The position numbers were made by a program, and so were the translations under genes. A stretch of DNA of 64,000 nt. Origin: Roseateles puraquae. GTDB taxonomy: Bacteria > Pseudomonadota > Gammaproteobacteria > Burkholderiales > Burkholderiaceae_C. Numbering within the stretch: the stretch's first letter is position 1; the number at the start of each line of letters is the position of its first letter. Of this stretch, positions 23,615-32,127 are shown piece after piece. The DNA is taken from the NCBI RefSeq assembly GCF_002205845.1, contig NZ_NISI01000003.1, positions 248,001 to 312,000 of the forward strand. The letters are read 5' to 3'. The notes under the pieces were generated by a model. The model was not told the DNA's origin, made no database searches, and worked only from the letters and a program-made list of their open reading frames with translations.

Positions 23615-24364
23615 TCAGCGGGCGCGGCGGCGCAGGGCCGCCAGCGTCAGCAGGCCAGGGATGAACAGCAGACCGGCGGCCGGCTCGGGCACGGCGGCCG
23701 AGGTGAGCAGCAGGTTGTCCAGCGACACGCCGTAGTAGCTGTCGCGGTGGGTCAGTGAGAAGCCGGCGATGTCGGCCACGCCGTCGTTGCGGGCGAAGGC
23801 GTAGCGACCGTCGGTGCGGCCCGACAGGTCCACCGTCTCGATGAGGCTGCCGTCAGCACGGTAGAGCTGCAGGGTGATGGCGCCCCCGTCGGCATCGCGC
23901 AACTGAAAGCCCAGGGCCGACACCGGCGAGGCGAAGCGGGCCGACAGCGCGCCGAAGCCGCTGGGGTCGCTGCCATCGCTGTTCTGCGGCCCGATGCCGA
24001 AGATCGCAGCGCCGTCGGTGTCGCCGTAGTGGTAGACACCGAGGTTGGCGCCGATCGCACCGGGCAGCAGCGTGAGGCCCGCCAGTGGCGCGCCAAAGCT
24101 CAGGTCGTCGAACCAGTCCTGCGCGATCGCGCCCGGCCGCGGCGCCTTCGCCACCGCCAGCTCCTGACCGTCGAAGCGCTCGCCGAACTGCACGCCGCCG
24201 CTGGTCAGGAGGCCGTCGATCACGGCGCCGTCCGCCAGTTCGCTGAAGGTGATGGGCGCGCCAACGAGGGTGGCGTAGCCCACCTCGGTCGTGGCACCGG
24301 CCTGCGCGGCGCTCACGCCCAGGGCGAGCAGCAGGGCCGAAAGGGCCGTTGTTGTGAAGTGCAT
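23615..24364 (-). CDS. PEP-CTERM sorting domain protein
   Basis: The 249-residue product has a signal peptide (ALSALLLALGVSAAQAG), a PEP-CTERM tail (VPEP, helix, LRRRAR), and a beta-rich middle with ITFSELADGAVIDGLLTSGGVQF and DNLLLT segments, as in other PEP-CTERM proteins of this kind. A GGGAG ribosome site is 6-7 bases before the ATG at 24364. A second ATG at 24379 overlaps the pectate lyase stop (TGATG) and would add five residues. Either way the gene follows the lyase almost without a gap, so the two are very likely co-transcribed. Confidence 0.83.
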   Translation of the reverse strand: MHFTTTALSALLLALGVSAAQAGATTEVGYATLVGAPITFSELADGAVIDGLLTSGGVQFGERFDGQELAVAKAPRPGAIAQDWFDDLSFGAPLAGLTLLPGAIGANLGVYHYGDTDGAAIFGIGPQNSDGSDPSGFGALSARFASPVSALGFQLRDADGGAITLQLYRADGSLIETVDLSGRTDGRYAFARNDGVADIAGFSLTHRDSYYGVSLDNLLLTSAAVPEPAAGLLFIPGLLTLAALRRRAR

Positions 24365-24378
24365 CAAAGTCTCCCGCA

Positions 24379-26742
24379 TCACTGACCGCCCACGACGGTC
24401 ACGTTGTCGAAATCGGCCGTCACGGTCGCGCTGTTGCTGCCGGAGGACAGGGCCAGGCCGACGAAGAGGCTGGGTGTGCTGACGGTCAGGTTGGTGGTTT
24501 CCGACCAGCTCACGCCATCGCTCGACGCGGCGGAATAGACCGCATTGCCGCGCCGCTCCACCCGCACCCACACCGGCAGCGTCGAGCTGGAGAAGCCGCT
24601 GAGGTTGGATTTGTTGTTGCCGTTGATGGCCGCGCGGATGGCGCCTGTGGACGAGTAGCGCGCCGTCCACGCATAGGCCGGCGTGCCGCTGAGGCTGGTC
24701 ATGGCGACCACGCCGGCGCGGGCGGCATCGGCATTGCCGCCCTGGGCCACCACCCGGGCGGTGAAGACGAAGTTGCCGGTCAGCTCGCGGTACTTCAGGT
24801 TGAACGCGTAGGGGCTGCTGGTGTTGATGACGCCGGCCCCGGACAGCGTGTAGGTGCCTGTGGCGGGGTTGTAGGTGGCCGGCGGCACGGGCGCGGTGAC
24901 CAGCGGGCTCAGCACCAGCTCGTTGCCGCCGTTGACGCTGCACGGCAGGGTCGGCGTGCAAGCGGTGTCGGGGATGGTCGGCGCCGGATTGGGCGAAGGG
25001 CTGGGCGCCGGCGTGGGGCTCGGCGCCGGTGTGGGTGATGGGCTGGGTGCGGGCGTAGGGCTGGGCGCAGGCGCGCCCGGCAGGGGCGCCGGTACAGGCC
25101 CTTGCACCGCGAACAGGCCGACCCGCCCTGCCCCGGCGCCCGACTGCACCGCCGCGCGCGCGGCATCGGCCGTGCGCAGCGTGTAGGCATACGGCGGCAC
25201 CCAGTTCTGCTTCACCGGCAGGCTGTCGCAGCCCTGCAGCTCGATGTCGATGACGCCCGCCATGGGTTTGCCGAGGTCGTCCTTGTCGCTGATGAAGCGA
25301 TGGCCCGAGCTGCGCAGGGAGATGGCGTCCTTGCCGCCGATCAACTTGCCGCAGACCTCCTTGGGCTTCAAGCCGGTGAACTCGTAGAAGTTGTTCTCGA
25401 CGAGCACGTCGGACTGGTAGCGCACGTCCAGGCCGGAGCCGAACTTCATGTCGGAGTCGCTGGTGGTGGTGCTGCCGGTGACGAGGTTGTTGTACATGTG
25501 CAGCTGGCCAAAGCGCACCAGCGGCAGCCGGCTGTAGGCGTAGTTCCACCAGTTGCCGGTCAGGGTCACGTGCAAGCGGCCCGCGTCGCTCCAGGCGCGG
25601 CCCGAGTCGCCATTGCCGATCAGCGTGGTCTTGTGATGCTTGCTGAACACGCTGTTGGAGATGGTCACGTAGTCGCTGCCGCGCACCACGTCCAGCGCGC
25701 CGTCGTGGCGGGTGTCGCTGGCCAGCGAGTCGGGCGTGTCGCCGTCGCTGATGGTGACGTGGTCGATCCAGATCTGCTGGCCGCGCGAGATGGTCAGCCC
25801 GTCCATGTAGGCGTTGTCGCTGTCCTCGGGGTTCACGTCCCAGGGCGTGTCGATGGCCAGGTTGCGCAGGATGATGTTGCGCGTCCAGGTCGGGAAGGCC
25901 TCGGGGTCCCTGCCGGCGGCGACCCAGGCCTTGAAATCGGCCTCGGCGCCGGCCGCGGTCGTCGCGGCCTCGGTGCCGATCAGGATCTGCGTGCCGGTGA
26001 TGCGCGCCGGGCGGCCGTTGCTGTCGTTGATGCCCACCAGCGTCGTGTTGGACGGGATGGAGAAGCTGCCGCCGTTCTTCTGGTCGAGGAACCCGGTGTA
26101 CTCCTCGAACACCGTGTTGTTGTCGCGCCAGCGGAAGTCGATGTGGCCGACGATGCGGATGATCTTGGGCTCGTTCTTGGCCTCGCGCAGCGCTGCCAGC
26201 AACTGCTCCTTGTTGAACACGGTGTAGATGCGGTTGGCTGCGGCCGACGAGCCGCCGGTGACGCGCACCTTGCCGGCACGCGACTGGCCGTGCCAGCCGA
26301 TATCGGGCGCCACCTCGCGCTCGAAGGTGAGCTGGCCACCGGTGGAGTCGACGGTCGCGAACTGCCAGGCCGGCAGCTTGGGCGCGGGCCGGTAGTTGGC
26401 CGGGTTGTGCAGGCCACTCAGGGTGGTGGGCGCGGCATAGCTGCGATTGCCGATGTCGAACAGCAACGGCGCACTGGGGTCGGTCAGCGTGAGGGCGTCG
26501 ATCACCGGCGCCGGGGCCGGCGTGATGGGGCGGGGGTCTCGCGCGGCCTGGGCCTTGGCCAGCGCGGTGGGCTCGGCCTCGGCAGCAGCCGCCTGGCGGC
26601 TGGCAGTCGGCAGGTCGGCGATCTGGCTGGCCCCTTGGGGCGTGACCAGGGGGACGGGTGCCGGCTGGCCGCCACCGCAGGCCGCGAGGCCGAGCGAGAT
26701 GGACGACGCCAGCAGGCCCAGCCTGGGCTTGCGTGCAGTCAT
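24379..26742 (-). CDS. Lipoprotein pectate lyase, PL1 family, with proline linker and C-terminal lectin-like domain
   Basis: The 787-residue protein starts with a lipoprotein signal whose lipobox cysteine is C22 (LGLAAC), so it should be anchored to the outer membrane. Residues ~180-560 form a PL1 right-handed beta-helix that cuts pectate by beta-elimination: WIDHVTISDG, HHKTTLIGNGDS and SRLPLVRFGQLHMYNN carry the calcium and catalytic Arg region. A 30-residue Pro/Ser/Ala/Thr linker follows (about 600-635). The last ~150 residues look like a DUF1349 or concanavalin-type domain and could bind sugars. Start at 26742 with GGAGA upstream. It is followed by two PEP-CTERM genes on the same strand. 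It implies use of plant pectin, unusual for a strict freshwater metal-tolerant lifestyle. Confidence 0.88.
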   Translation of the reverse strand: MTARKPRLGLLASSISLGLAACGGGQPAPVPLVTPQGASQIADLPTASRQAAAAEAEPTALAKAQAARDPRPITPAPAPVIDALTLTDPSAPLLFDIGNRSYAAPTTLSGLHNPANYRPAPKLPAWQFATVDSTGGQLTFEREVAPDIGWHGQSRAGKVRVTGGSSAAANRIYTVFNKEQLLAALREAKNEPKIIRIVGHIDFRWRDNNTVFEEYTGFLDQKNGGSFSIPSNTTLVGINDSNGRPARITGTQILIGTEAATTAAGAEADFKAWVAAGRDPEAFPTWTRNIILRNLAIDTPWDVNPEDSDNAYMDGLTISRGQQIWIDHVTISDGDTPDSLASDTRHDGALDVVRGSDYVTISNSVFSKHHKTTLIGNGDSGRAWSDAGRLHVTLTGNWWNYAYSRLPLVRFGQLHMYNNLVTGSTTTSDSDMKFGSGLDVRYQSDVLVENNFYEFTGLKPKEVCGKLIGGKDAISLRSSGHRFISDKDDLGKPMAGVIDIELQGCDSLPVKQNWVPPYAYTLRTADAARAAVQSGAGAGRVGLFAVQGPVPAPLPGAPAPSPTPAPSPSPTPAPSPTPAPSPSPNPAPTIPDTACTPTLPCSVNGGNELVLSPLVTAPVPPATYNPATGTYTLSGAGVINTSSPYAFNLKYRELTGNFVFTARVVAQGGNADAARAGVVAMTSLSGTPAYAWTARYSSTGAIRAAINGNNKSNLSGFSSSTLPVWVRVERRGNAVYSAASSDGVSWSETTNLTVSTPSLFVGLALSSGSNSATVTADFDNVTVVGGQ
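24979..25071 (-). repeat. Degenerate tandem repeat coding the proline linker of the pectate lyase
   Basis: About 90 bases made of short imperfect units (minus strand, around cccagccc-t-acgcccgc) encode repeated Ser-Pro-Thr-Pro-Ala-Pro between the catalytic and C-terminal domains. Such linkers change length easily by slippage. Confidence 0.7.
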
Positions 26743-27126
26743 GGTCTTGTCTCCAGGGCGCGCTCTGTCGGCGCGCGAATCAGTGAGGGGTCGCGGCCGC
26801 CGCTGGGCGGATCGCTCACCACAGGCAGGCGCAGGCCCACCCGGCCGCGCGCCCGTCAGGGGTTCGCGGCTTGGAACGACGTCATCAGTGGCGGGTACTC
26901 GGCGGCAGGCCGAAGAGGGGTGCAGCCGCCCGTGCGGCACCGGCTCGCAAGGGCATCTGGAGGCAAGGTGCGCGCAGCAGGCGCAGCACCCCCGCGTCGG
27001 CTGTCGGACGCTCGGCCACCCGGTGGTGATCGATGCGCGGCCGGCTCAGCGAGCGGTTGGAACAGTGTTTCGGTTTTACGCTAACCGGTCAACGCCGGGC
27101 ATACCCTCAGAACGAGGGACGACGAC
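26743..27126. other. 384-base non-coding region upstream of the pectate lyase
   Basis: I see no gene here. The region probably holds the promoter and a long leader of the minus-strand pectate lyase gene. It contains the promoter-like and palindromic element listed separately at 27064-27092 and several GC-rich short inverted repeats. The upstream S4-domain gene ends at 27127 on the same strand without a clear terminator. Confidence 0.6.
27064..27092 (-). promoter_or_regulatory. Putative promoter with internal palindromic operator for pectate lyase gene
   Basis: On the minus strand TTGACC (27092-27087) and AACACT (27069-27064) stand 17 bases apart, a good -35 and a weak -10. The spacer is almost filled by the inverted repeat CGGTTAGCGTAAAACCG (27087-27071), where a repressor could block the promoter. 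The neighbouring overlap ACGCTAACCGGTCAACGC (27078-27095, plus strand) is also partly symmetric about CCGG, as in LacI-family operators. If used, the leader would be about 310 bases long. Confidence 0.4.
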
Positions 27127-27348
27127 TCAGGCCGGCGGAATCACCCGCACGCGCTGCCCGGCGAACTCGACCACCTGGCCGGCCCGCATCTTGGCGGTCT
27201 TGCGCAGCTCGGTCTGGCCATCCACCTGCACCTGGCCATCAGCAATGAGGGCGCGGGCCTGACCGCCGCTGTCGGCGAGGCCCGTGGCCTTCAGGAGTTT
27301 GTCGAGTTCGATGTACTCGCCGCGGAGGTGGAGATCGATGTCAGGCAT
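27127..27348 (-). CDS. Small S4-domain RNA-binding protein, YbcJ-like
   Basis: The 73-residue protein is a single S4 RNA-binding domain: IELDKLLKATGLADSGGQARALIADGQVQVDG holds the two-helix RNA-binding motif (shown here split by its glycines), followed by ELRKTAKMRAGQVVEF. It matches the size and pattern of E. coli YbcJ, whose exact role is uncertain but which is thought to bind RNA in ribosome-related processes. It stands alone between exported-protein genes. Confidence 0.88.
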   Translation of the reverse strand: MPDIDLHLRGEYIELDKLLKATGLADSGGQARALIADGQVQVDGQTELRKTAKMRAGQVVEFAGQRVRVIPPA

Positions 27349-27379
27349 GGCGCGATTGTCGCCCCATGCCCGGCCACCA

Positions 27380-28414
27380 TCACTGCGGCAGGCGGCGGCG
27401 CCACAGCAGGCCGATGACGCCCAGGCCGCCCAGCAGCAGCAAGGCGCTGCCCGGCTCCGGCACCGGCGGCGTGAAGCCGCCGCCGTTGTTGCCGAAGTCC
27501 CAGTTGGTGTTGGGGTCGTCTGCGGTCGCCGAGTTCACCACGTTGCCGAACAGCTGGGCGGTCGTGCCCAGGCCGGCCTCCTGTGCGCCCGACAGCAGCG
27601 TGGCGCCGAAGGGCAGCTCCAGGTAGGTGATCTTGCCCGTGTTGAAGAAGTCCACCGACCCGTTGACCGAGCTATAGGCCCACTGGTTGCCCGTCAGGTT
27701 GAAGGTCGTGCCGTACTGGAAGAGCAGCTTTTTGTAGACGGTGCGCGAGCCCGTCCAGGTGGGGTCGTTGGACCAGGTGCTGACGCCGAAGCTGCTGGAG
27801 TAGCTCACGCCGGCCAGGTCGGTGAAGGAGGTGCTGATGGTGCCGTAGGCGGAACCGTCGCCCGGGAAGCTGCCGTCCAGCGTGAAGCCGACGATGACCG
27901 CGCCATAGCTGCCGGCCGGCCGCTGCGCGGTGGCGTTGATCTTCAGCTCCTGGCTCCAATAGGCGTTGGACTGGGCCGTGACCCAGCTGTTCGGCGCGGC
28001 GTCAGGCTGGCCGCTGGCATTGAGCGTGGATGTGGCGATCGCGGTTTTCAGGTTCAGCCCCAGCACCTGGGCCTGCCCCGTGTAGCTGAAGCTGTACTGG
28101 CCAGAGGCGGTGATGATGTCGTAGATGGGATCGACGCCTGGCGTGCCGCCGCTGGGCACGAGATAGCTCTTTTGTGCCACCGGGGTGCCGAGCCCCGGCA
28201 AGCCGGGCTGCCAGTAGGCGTAGTCGGACGGGCCGTTGATGGTGAAGTTCACGTCACCGAGCAAGGGGCTGGTGACGCTGGCATTGATCCAGCCGTTCAC
28301 CGAACTCGAGGCGCTGAAGCTCAACGCGAGCGCAGACGACGTGGCCAGGCTGCAGCCCAGTGCCGCCGCCGCAGGCAGAACGGTGGCCCGAAGGCGGGAG
28401 GAGAAGACGGACAT
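27380..28414 (-). CDS. PEP-CTERM sorting domain protein
   Basis: The 344-residue product has a long signal peptide (ATVLPAAAALGCSLATSSALA) and a C-terminal PEP-CTERM tail (VPEP, glycine/leucine-rich helix, WRRRLPQ). The mature region is rich in Ser, Tyr and Asn, with aromatic repeats such as YWQPGLPGLG, and resembles no enzyme I know. I chose the ATG at 28414 because AGGAG lies 6 bases ahead. It is the fourth PEP-CTERM gene in the window and is not adjacent to the other three, although the S4 gene is its only neighbour before the pectate lyase group. Confidence 0.82.
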   Translation of the reverse strand: MSVFSSRLRATVLPAAAALGCSLATSSALALSFSASSSVNGWINASVTSPLLGDVNFTINGPSDYAYWQPGLPGLGTPVAQKSYLVPSGGTPGVDPIYDIITASGQYSFSYTGQAQVLGLNLKTAIATSTLNASGQPDAAPNSWVTAQSNAYWSQELKINATAQRPAGSYGAVIVGFTLDGSFPGDGSAYGTISTSFTDLAGVSYSSSFGVSTWSNDPTWTGSRTVYKKLLFQYGTTFNLTGNQWAYSSVNGSVDFFNTGKITYLELPFGATLLSGAQEAGLGTTAQLFGNVVNSATADDPNTNWDFGNNGGGFTPPVPEPGSALLLLGGLGVIGLLWRRRLPQ

Positions 28415-28570
28415 GACGAGCTCCTTGGACAAGACACCCGCATCGTGTCGCTGCGCGCGGCAATGCGCAGCCCCGCTCTGTCACCTGTATCAGGGAGGGC
28501 CGCGGGGTTCATCCGTAAGCCCGCGAGCCAGCACCCCCTCAGGCCCGGGGACGGGGCCTGTGGCGATGTC

Positions 28571-28587
28571 CGGTTTTGCGAAAACGC
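28571..28587. promoter_or_regulatory. AT-rich palindrome upstream of PEP-CTERM gene
   Basis: The core GTTTT-GCG-AAAAC (28573-28585) is a perfect inverted repeat in otherwise GC-rich DNA, about 160 bases before the PEP-CTERM start. It shares CGGTTTT-n-CG-n-n-AAC with the palindrome near 27071-27087 upstream of the pectate lyase (12 of 17 bases). It lies close to the 3' end of the ThDP-enzyme gene, so a hairpin at that transcript's end is an alternative. Confidence 0.35.
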
Positions 28588-28597
28588 GCCGCCGGGC

Positions 28598-30304
28598 TCA
28601 CGACCGGCGCAAGGCCGCCTCGCGGATGGCGGTCAGCGTCGAGCGCGAGGTGCTCACATCCGACGACAGCCGCAGATGCAGCAGCGCCGGCCGCCCCGCA
28701 GCCACGGCCGCCTGCAGCGCCGGGCCAACCTCCTCCGTGCGCTCAGCCTTGAAGGCGACAAAGCCAAAGGCCTCGGCCAGCTTGGCGAAGTCAGGGTTGA
28801 ACAGGTCGCTGCCGGAGACGCGCCCCGGGTACTCGCGCTCCTGGTGCATGCGGATGGTGCCGTAGGTGCCGTTGTCCACCACCACCACCAGCAGCTTCTT
28901 GGCGCCGTAGCCCGTGGCCGTGGCCAGCTCCTGCCCGGTCATCAGGAAGTCGCCGTCGCCCGCGATGTTGACCACCCAGCGGTCTTGCAACAGGGCTGCT
29001 GCAACGGCCGCCGGCACGCCGTAGCCCATGGCGCCCGAGGTGGGTGCAAGCTGCGTCTTGCCGAAGCGATGCAGGCCGGTGTAGCGATGGAAGCGGTGCA
29101 GCCAGCCGCTGTAGTTGCCGGCGCCGTTGGTGAAGATGGTGCCCTCGGGCAGTTGCGCGTCGATCAGGCGGATGACCTCGGCCATGTCCAGCGGCGACAC
29201 CGGCGTGGGCTCGAGGTTGGCGCGGTAGTCGGCGTTGGCGGCCTGCGTCCAGTCGCGCCAGGGCACAGCCGCCGGCGCGGCCAGCGCGGCCAGTGCCGGT
29301 GCGGCCTGGCTCATGCTCGCGTTGATCAGCAATTCACCCGTGTACACGCGCCCCAACTCCTCCGCACCCGCATGGATGTGGATGAGCTGCTGCGCCGGCC
29401 GCGGCGCCTGCAGCAGGGTGTAGCCGCCGGTCGTCATCTCGCCCAGGCGCGGGCCGATGGCGAGGACGAGGTCCGCATCCTTCACCCGCGCGGCCAACTT
29501 GGGATTGATGCCGATGCCCACGTCGCCTGCGTAATTGGGGTGGGCGTTGTCGAACAGATCCTGGAAGCGGAACGCGCAGCCCACCGGCAGCTGCCATGCC
29601 TCCGCAAACCGCTGCAGGGCCGCCGTGGCGTCAGGCGTCCACCCCCCGCCGCCGGCAATCACCAGCGGGCGCTGCGCGGCGGCCAGGCGCTCGCGCAGCT
29701 CGGCCAGCGCGGCCGGCGTCGGTGCGGCTTCTGCCGGCCGAGCGGGCGCCACCACGGGCGCCGTGATCGGCTTGGTCAGCATGTCCTCGGGCAGCACCAG
29801 CACCACCGGGCCGGGGCGGCCCTGCATCGCGGTGTGGAAGGCCCGCGCCACGTACTCGGGCAGGCGCTCGGCGTCATGCACCTCGCCCACCCACTTGGCC
29901 ATGCCCAGCGTGCCCGGGCCGAACATCTGGCGGTAGTCGACCTCCTGGAAAGCCTCGCGGTCACGCTGATCGCTGGCCACCTGGCCGATGAAGAGGATCA
30001 TCGGCGTGCTGTCCTGGAAGGCGGTGTGCAGGCCGATGCTCGCGTTGGTGGCGCCCGGCCCGCGGGTGACGAAGCAGATGCCGGGCCGCCCCGTCAGCTT
30101 GCCCTGCGCCTCGGCCATGAAGGCCGCCCCACCCTCCTGCCGGCAGGCCACGAAGCGGATCTGCTCGCGGTACTCATGAAAGCCGTCGAGCACGGCGAGG
30201 AAGCTCTCGCCGGGCACGCCGAACGCGATATCGACGCCCTGGGCAATGAGGGCCTCCACCAGCCGGTGGCCGGCCAGCACGGGGGTTGCAGCTTGTCTAG
30301 TCAT
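28598..30304 (-). CDS. Thiamine-diphosphate-dependent enzyme, acetolactate synthase-like
   Basis: This 568-residue protein has the three-domain layout of ThDP enzymes such as acetolactate synthase, glyoxylate carboligase and benzoylformate decarboxylase. The N-terminal PYR domain holds FGVPGES and the catalytic glutamate in CRQEGGAAFMAEA. The middle domain has LVIAGGGGW. The C-terminal PP domain has the ThDP motif from GDGDFLMTGQE to VDNGTYGT. No small regulatory subunit (ilvH) follows, so it is not the biosynthetic IlvB type; a catabolic role or a different 2-keto acid is more likely. An upstream GTG at 30313 would add three residues. Confidence 0.85.
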   Translation of the reverse strand: MTRQAATPVLAGHRLVEALIAQGVDIAFGVPGESFLAVLDGFHEYREQIRFVACRQEGGAAFMAEAQGKLTGRPGICFVTRGPGATNASIGLHTAFQDSTPMILFIGQVASDQRDREAFQEVDYRQMFGPGTLGMAKWVGEVHDAERLPEYVARAFHTAMQGRPGPVVLVLPEDMLTKPITAPVVAPARPAEAAPTPAALAELRERLAAAQRPLVIAGGGGWTPDATAALQRFAEAWQLPVGCAFRFQDLFDNAHPNYAGDVGIGINPKLAARVKDADLVLAIGPRLGEMTTGGYTLLQAPRPAQQLIHIHAGAEELGRVYTGELLINASMSQAAPALAALAAPAAVPWRDWTQAANADYRANLEPTPVSPLDMAEVIRLIDAQLPEGTIFTNGAGNYSGWLHRFHRYTGLHRFGKTQLAPTSGAMGYGVPAAVAAALLQDRWVVNIAGDGDFLMTGQELATATGYGAKKLLVVVVDNGTYGTIRMHQEREYPGRVSGSDLFNPDFAKLAEAFGFVAFKAERTEEVGPALQAAVAAGRPALLHLRLSSDVSTSRSTLTAIREAALRRS

Positions 30305-30340
30305 GTGCGGCACTTTAGCCGCCCCGAGCGCTTGGCCGGA

Positions 30341-30742
30341 TCAGCGCGGCCCCTCGATCTGGCGCTGCATGATCTTGTCGCGCAGGGTGTCGTCGCGGGT
30401 GATGTCGAGCGCCTTGTGCAGCGCCGTGGGGCCGCTGGCGGCCTCGGAAGGCTTGGGGCTCGGTGGAGCGGCCACCACGGTGACGGTGCCGCCGGTCACC
30501 GCCTTGACCTGCGCACCGGCGGGGCACTCGACGTTGGAATAGGTCACCTCGCCGCCCTTGACGCATTTGCGCAGCGGCCCCGCCTTGGCGCTGCCGCTCG
30601 GTGCGGTTGCGTCGCTGGCGGGCTGCGGCAGGCTTTGCTCGGTCGCCGCCCTCATCCAGGCTTGCAGGCGAGCGCGCTCATGCCAGCCTGCACCGATCAC
30701 GGCGATCAGCAGACAGACAGCAATCAGACCTCGTATCGACAT
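30341..30742 (-). CDS. Small membrane-anchored DUF4124-like protein
   Basis: The 133-residue protein has an N-terminal membrane helix (GLIAVCLLIAVIGAGW) and one short DUF4124-like unit, KCVKGGEVTYSNVECPAG, with its two paired cysteines. The C-terminal third is helical and charged. DUF4124 proteins are common envelope proteins of unknown function in betaproteobacteria. It lies between a ThDP enzyme and an MFS gene on the same strand, with short gaps of 36 and 59 bases. Confidence 0.75.
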   Translation of the reverse strand: MSIRGLIAVCLLIAVIGAGWHERARLQAWMRAATEQSLPQPASDATAPSGSAKAGPLRKCVKGGEVTYSNVECPAGAQVKAVTGGTVTVVAAPPSPKPSEAASGPTALHKALDITRDDTLRDKIMQRQIEGPR

Positions 30743-30801
30743 GGGTCACCCGCGCACCTGGAGATGGGCGGCGACTGTAGCCGCCCCGCGCGCAGGCGCG
30801 A

Positions 30802-32055
30802 CTACGCGGCCGCCAGCGTCGTGCGCCGTGACAGCCCCAGGCCCACGAGGCCGGCCGAGGCAATGCCCATCAGCAAGGCCAGCGCCGATCCCGCGAACAC
30901 GCCGCGCGGCATGCCGTGGTCGAGGATGGCACCGAACACCGGTGCAGCAATCGCAAAGCCGATGTCCAGGCCCGAATACACCGTGCCGTAGACGCGCCCC
31001 GTGGCGCCGGGTGGCGCGGCGCGCTTGATGAGCATGTCACGCGAGGGGCCGGCCAGGCCGGTGCCGAAGCCCGCCAGCGCCGCCACCGCCGCGGCCGCGC
31101 CGCCGGGCAGCCAGCCCGTGGCCGTGACGAGCAGCAGCGCAGCCGCCAGCGCCATGGCCCAGCCGATGGTGCGCTCCAGCCGCTCTGCCCGCGCCACCAG
31201 GAAGCCGCCACACACCATGCCCGCCGCGCCCGCCAGCATGTAGCCGGTGACCACATAGGCCGTCTGCGACAACGGCAGGCCGTAGATCTGATGCAGCGCC
31301 GGGCTGGCAAAGCTCTGGATGGCCGACAAGGCCGCCGTGCTCCAGAAGAAGAACGAGAAGCACAGCCACACCGAGGGCAGCTTCAGGAAGGCCATCGGAT
31401 GCTCTTGCGCCGCGCCGGCCGGTGACTTGGCATGGCCCCAGCTGCCCTGGCGGTCGTCGATGGCCGCGCGCTGCCAGAACAGCAGCCCCATCACGGCCAG
31501 TGCGACCAGCGCCGTGCCGAGGTAGGCCAGCCGCCAGTTGCCGGTCGCCTCGGCAATGCCGATGGAAAACACCGGCGCCACCGCCCAGCCCAGGTTGCCG
31601 CTGATGCCGTGCACCGAGAACGCATGGCCCAGGCGCGCCTGAGAGACCCGCTTGTTCAGGATGGTGAAGTCAGCCGGGTGGAACGGCGCATTGCCCACGC
31701 CGGCCAGCGCCGCCGCCAGCATCAGGCCTCCAAAGCCCTGGGCCAGGCCGGCCGCGACCGACGCCAGAAAAAAACTCGCCATCGCGGCGAACAGCACCGG
31801 CCGCGCACCCACGCGATCGACGATGAAGCCGGACAGCGCCTGCCCGGCGCCCGAGATGACGAAGAAGGTCGTGACCAGCAGGCCGAGCTCCGAGTAGCTC
31901 AGTCCGAACGCCTGGATGAAGGCCGGGAAGAGCGGCGGCAGCAGCATGTGGAAGAAATGCGAGCTGCCGTGGGCGACGCCGATGGTGGAGATGGTCGTCA
32001 CGTCGCGGCGGCGTTGACGCGCGGCGTCGAGGGAGGAGGCGAGAGCCGTGTTCAT
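30802..32055 (-). CDS. MFS transporter, Fsr-like exporter
   Basis: The 417-residue protein has 12 helices and the major facilitator loop motif (GFIVDRVGARPVLFAA), with an ISTIGVAHGSSHFFHMLLPPLF start like the fosmidomycin-resistance (Fsr) group. Substrate is not evident; efflux of a small toxic compound is the common role of such proteins. It is divergent from an AraC-type regulator only 72 bases away, a layout typical of a regulator controlling its neighbouring exporter. Confidence 0.82.
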   Translation of the reverse strand: MNTALASSLDAARQRRRDVTTISTIGVAHGSSHFFHMLLPPLFPAFIQAFGLSYSELGLLVTTFFVISGAGQALSGFIVDRVGARPVLFAAMASFFLASVAAGLAQGFGGLMLAAALAGVGNAPFHPADFTILNKRVSQARLGHAFSVHGISGNLGWAVAPVFSIGIAEATGNWRLAYLGTALVALAVMGLLFWQRAAIDDRQGSWGHAKSPAGAAQEHPMAFLKLPSVWLCFSFFFWSTAALSAIQSFASPALHQIYGLPLSQTAYVVTGYMLAGAAGMVCGGFLVARAERLERTIGWAMALAAALLLVTATGWLPGGAAAAVAALAGFGTGLAGPSRDMLIKRAAPPGATGRVYGTVYSGLDIGFAIAAPVFGAILDHGMPRGVFAGSALALLMGIASAGLVGLGLSRRTTLAAA

Positions 32056-32127
32056 GACGCTGGATTCTGGGCACGCGCCCCGCGGCGCGGTTACGATGAT
32101 TCGTCAAGTTCTGTCGATTTCGCGCCA

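Noticed and set aside
27284-30991. A 1235-codon plus-strand frame across several minus-strand genes
   Set aside because: It crosses the PEP-CTERM, ThDP and DUF4124-like genes in antisense and shows only Ala/Arg/Gly-rich shadow composition.
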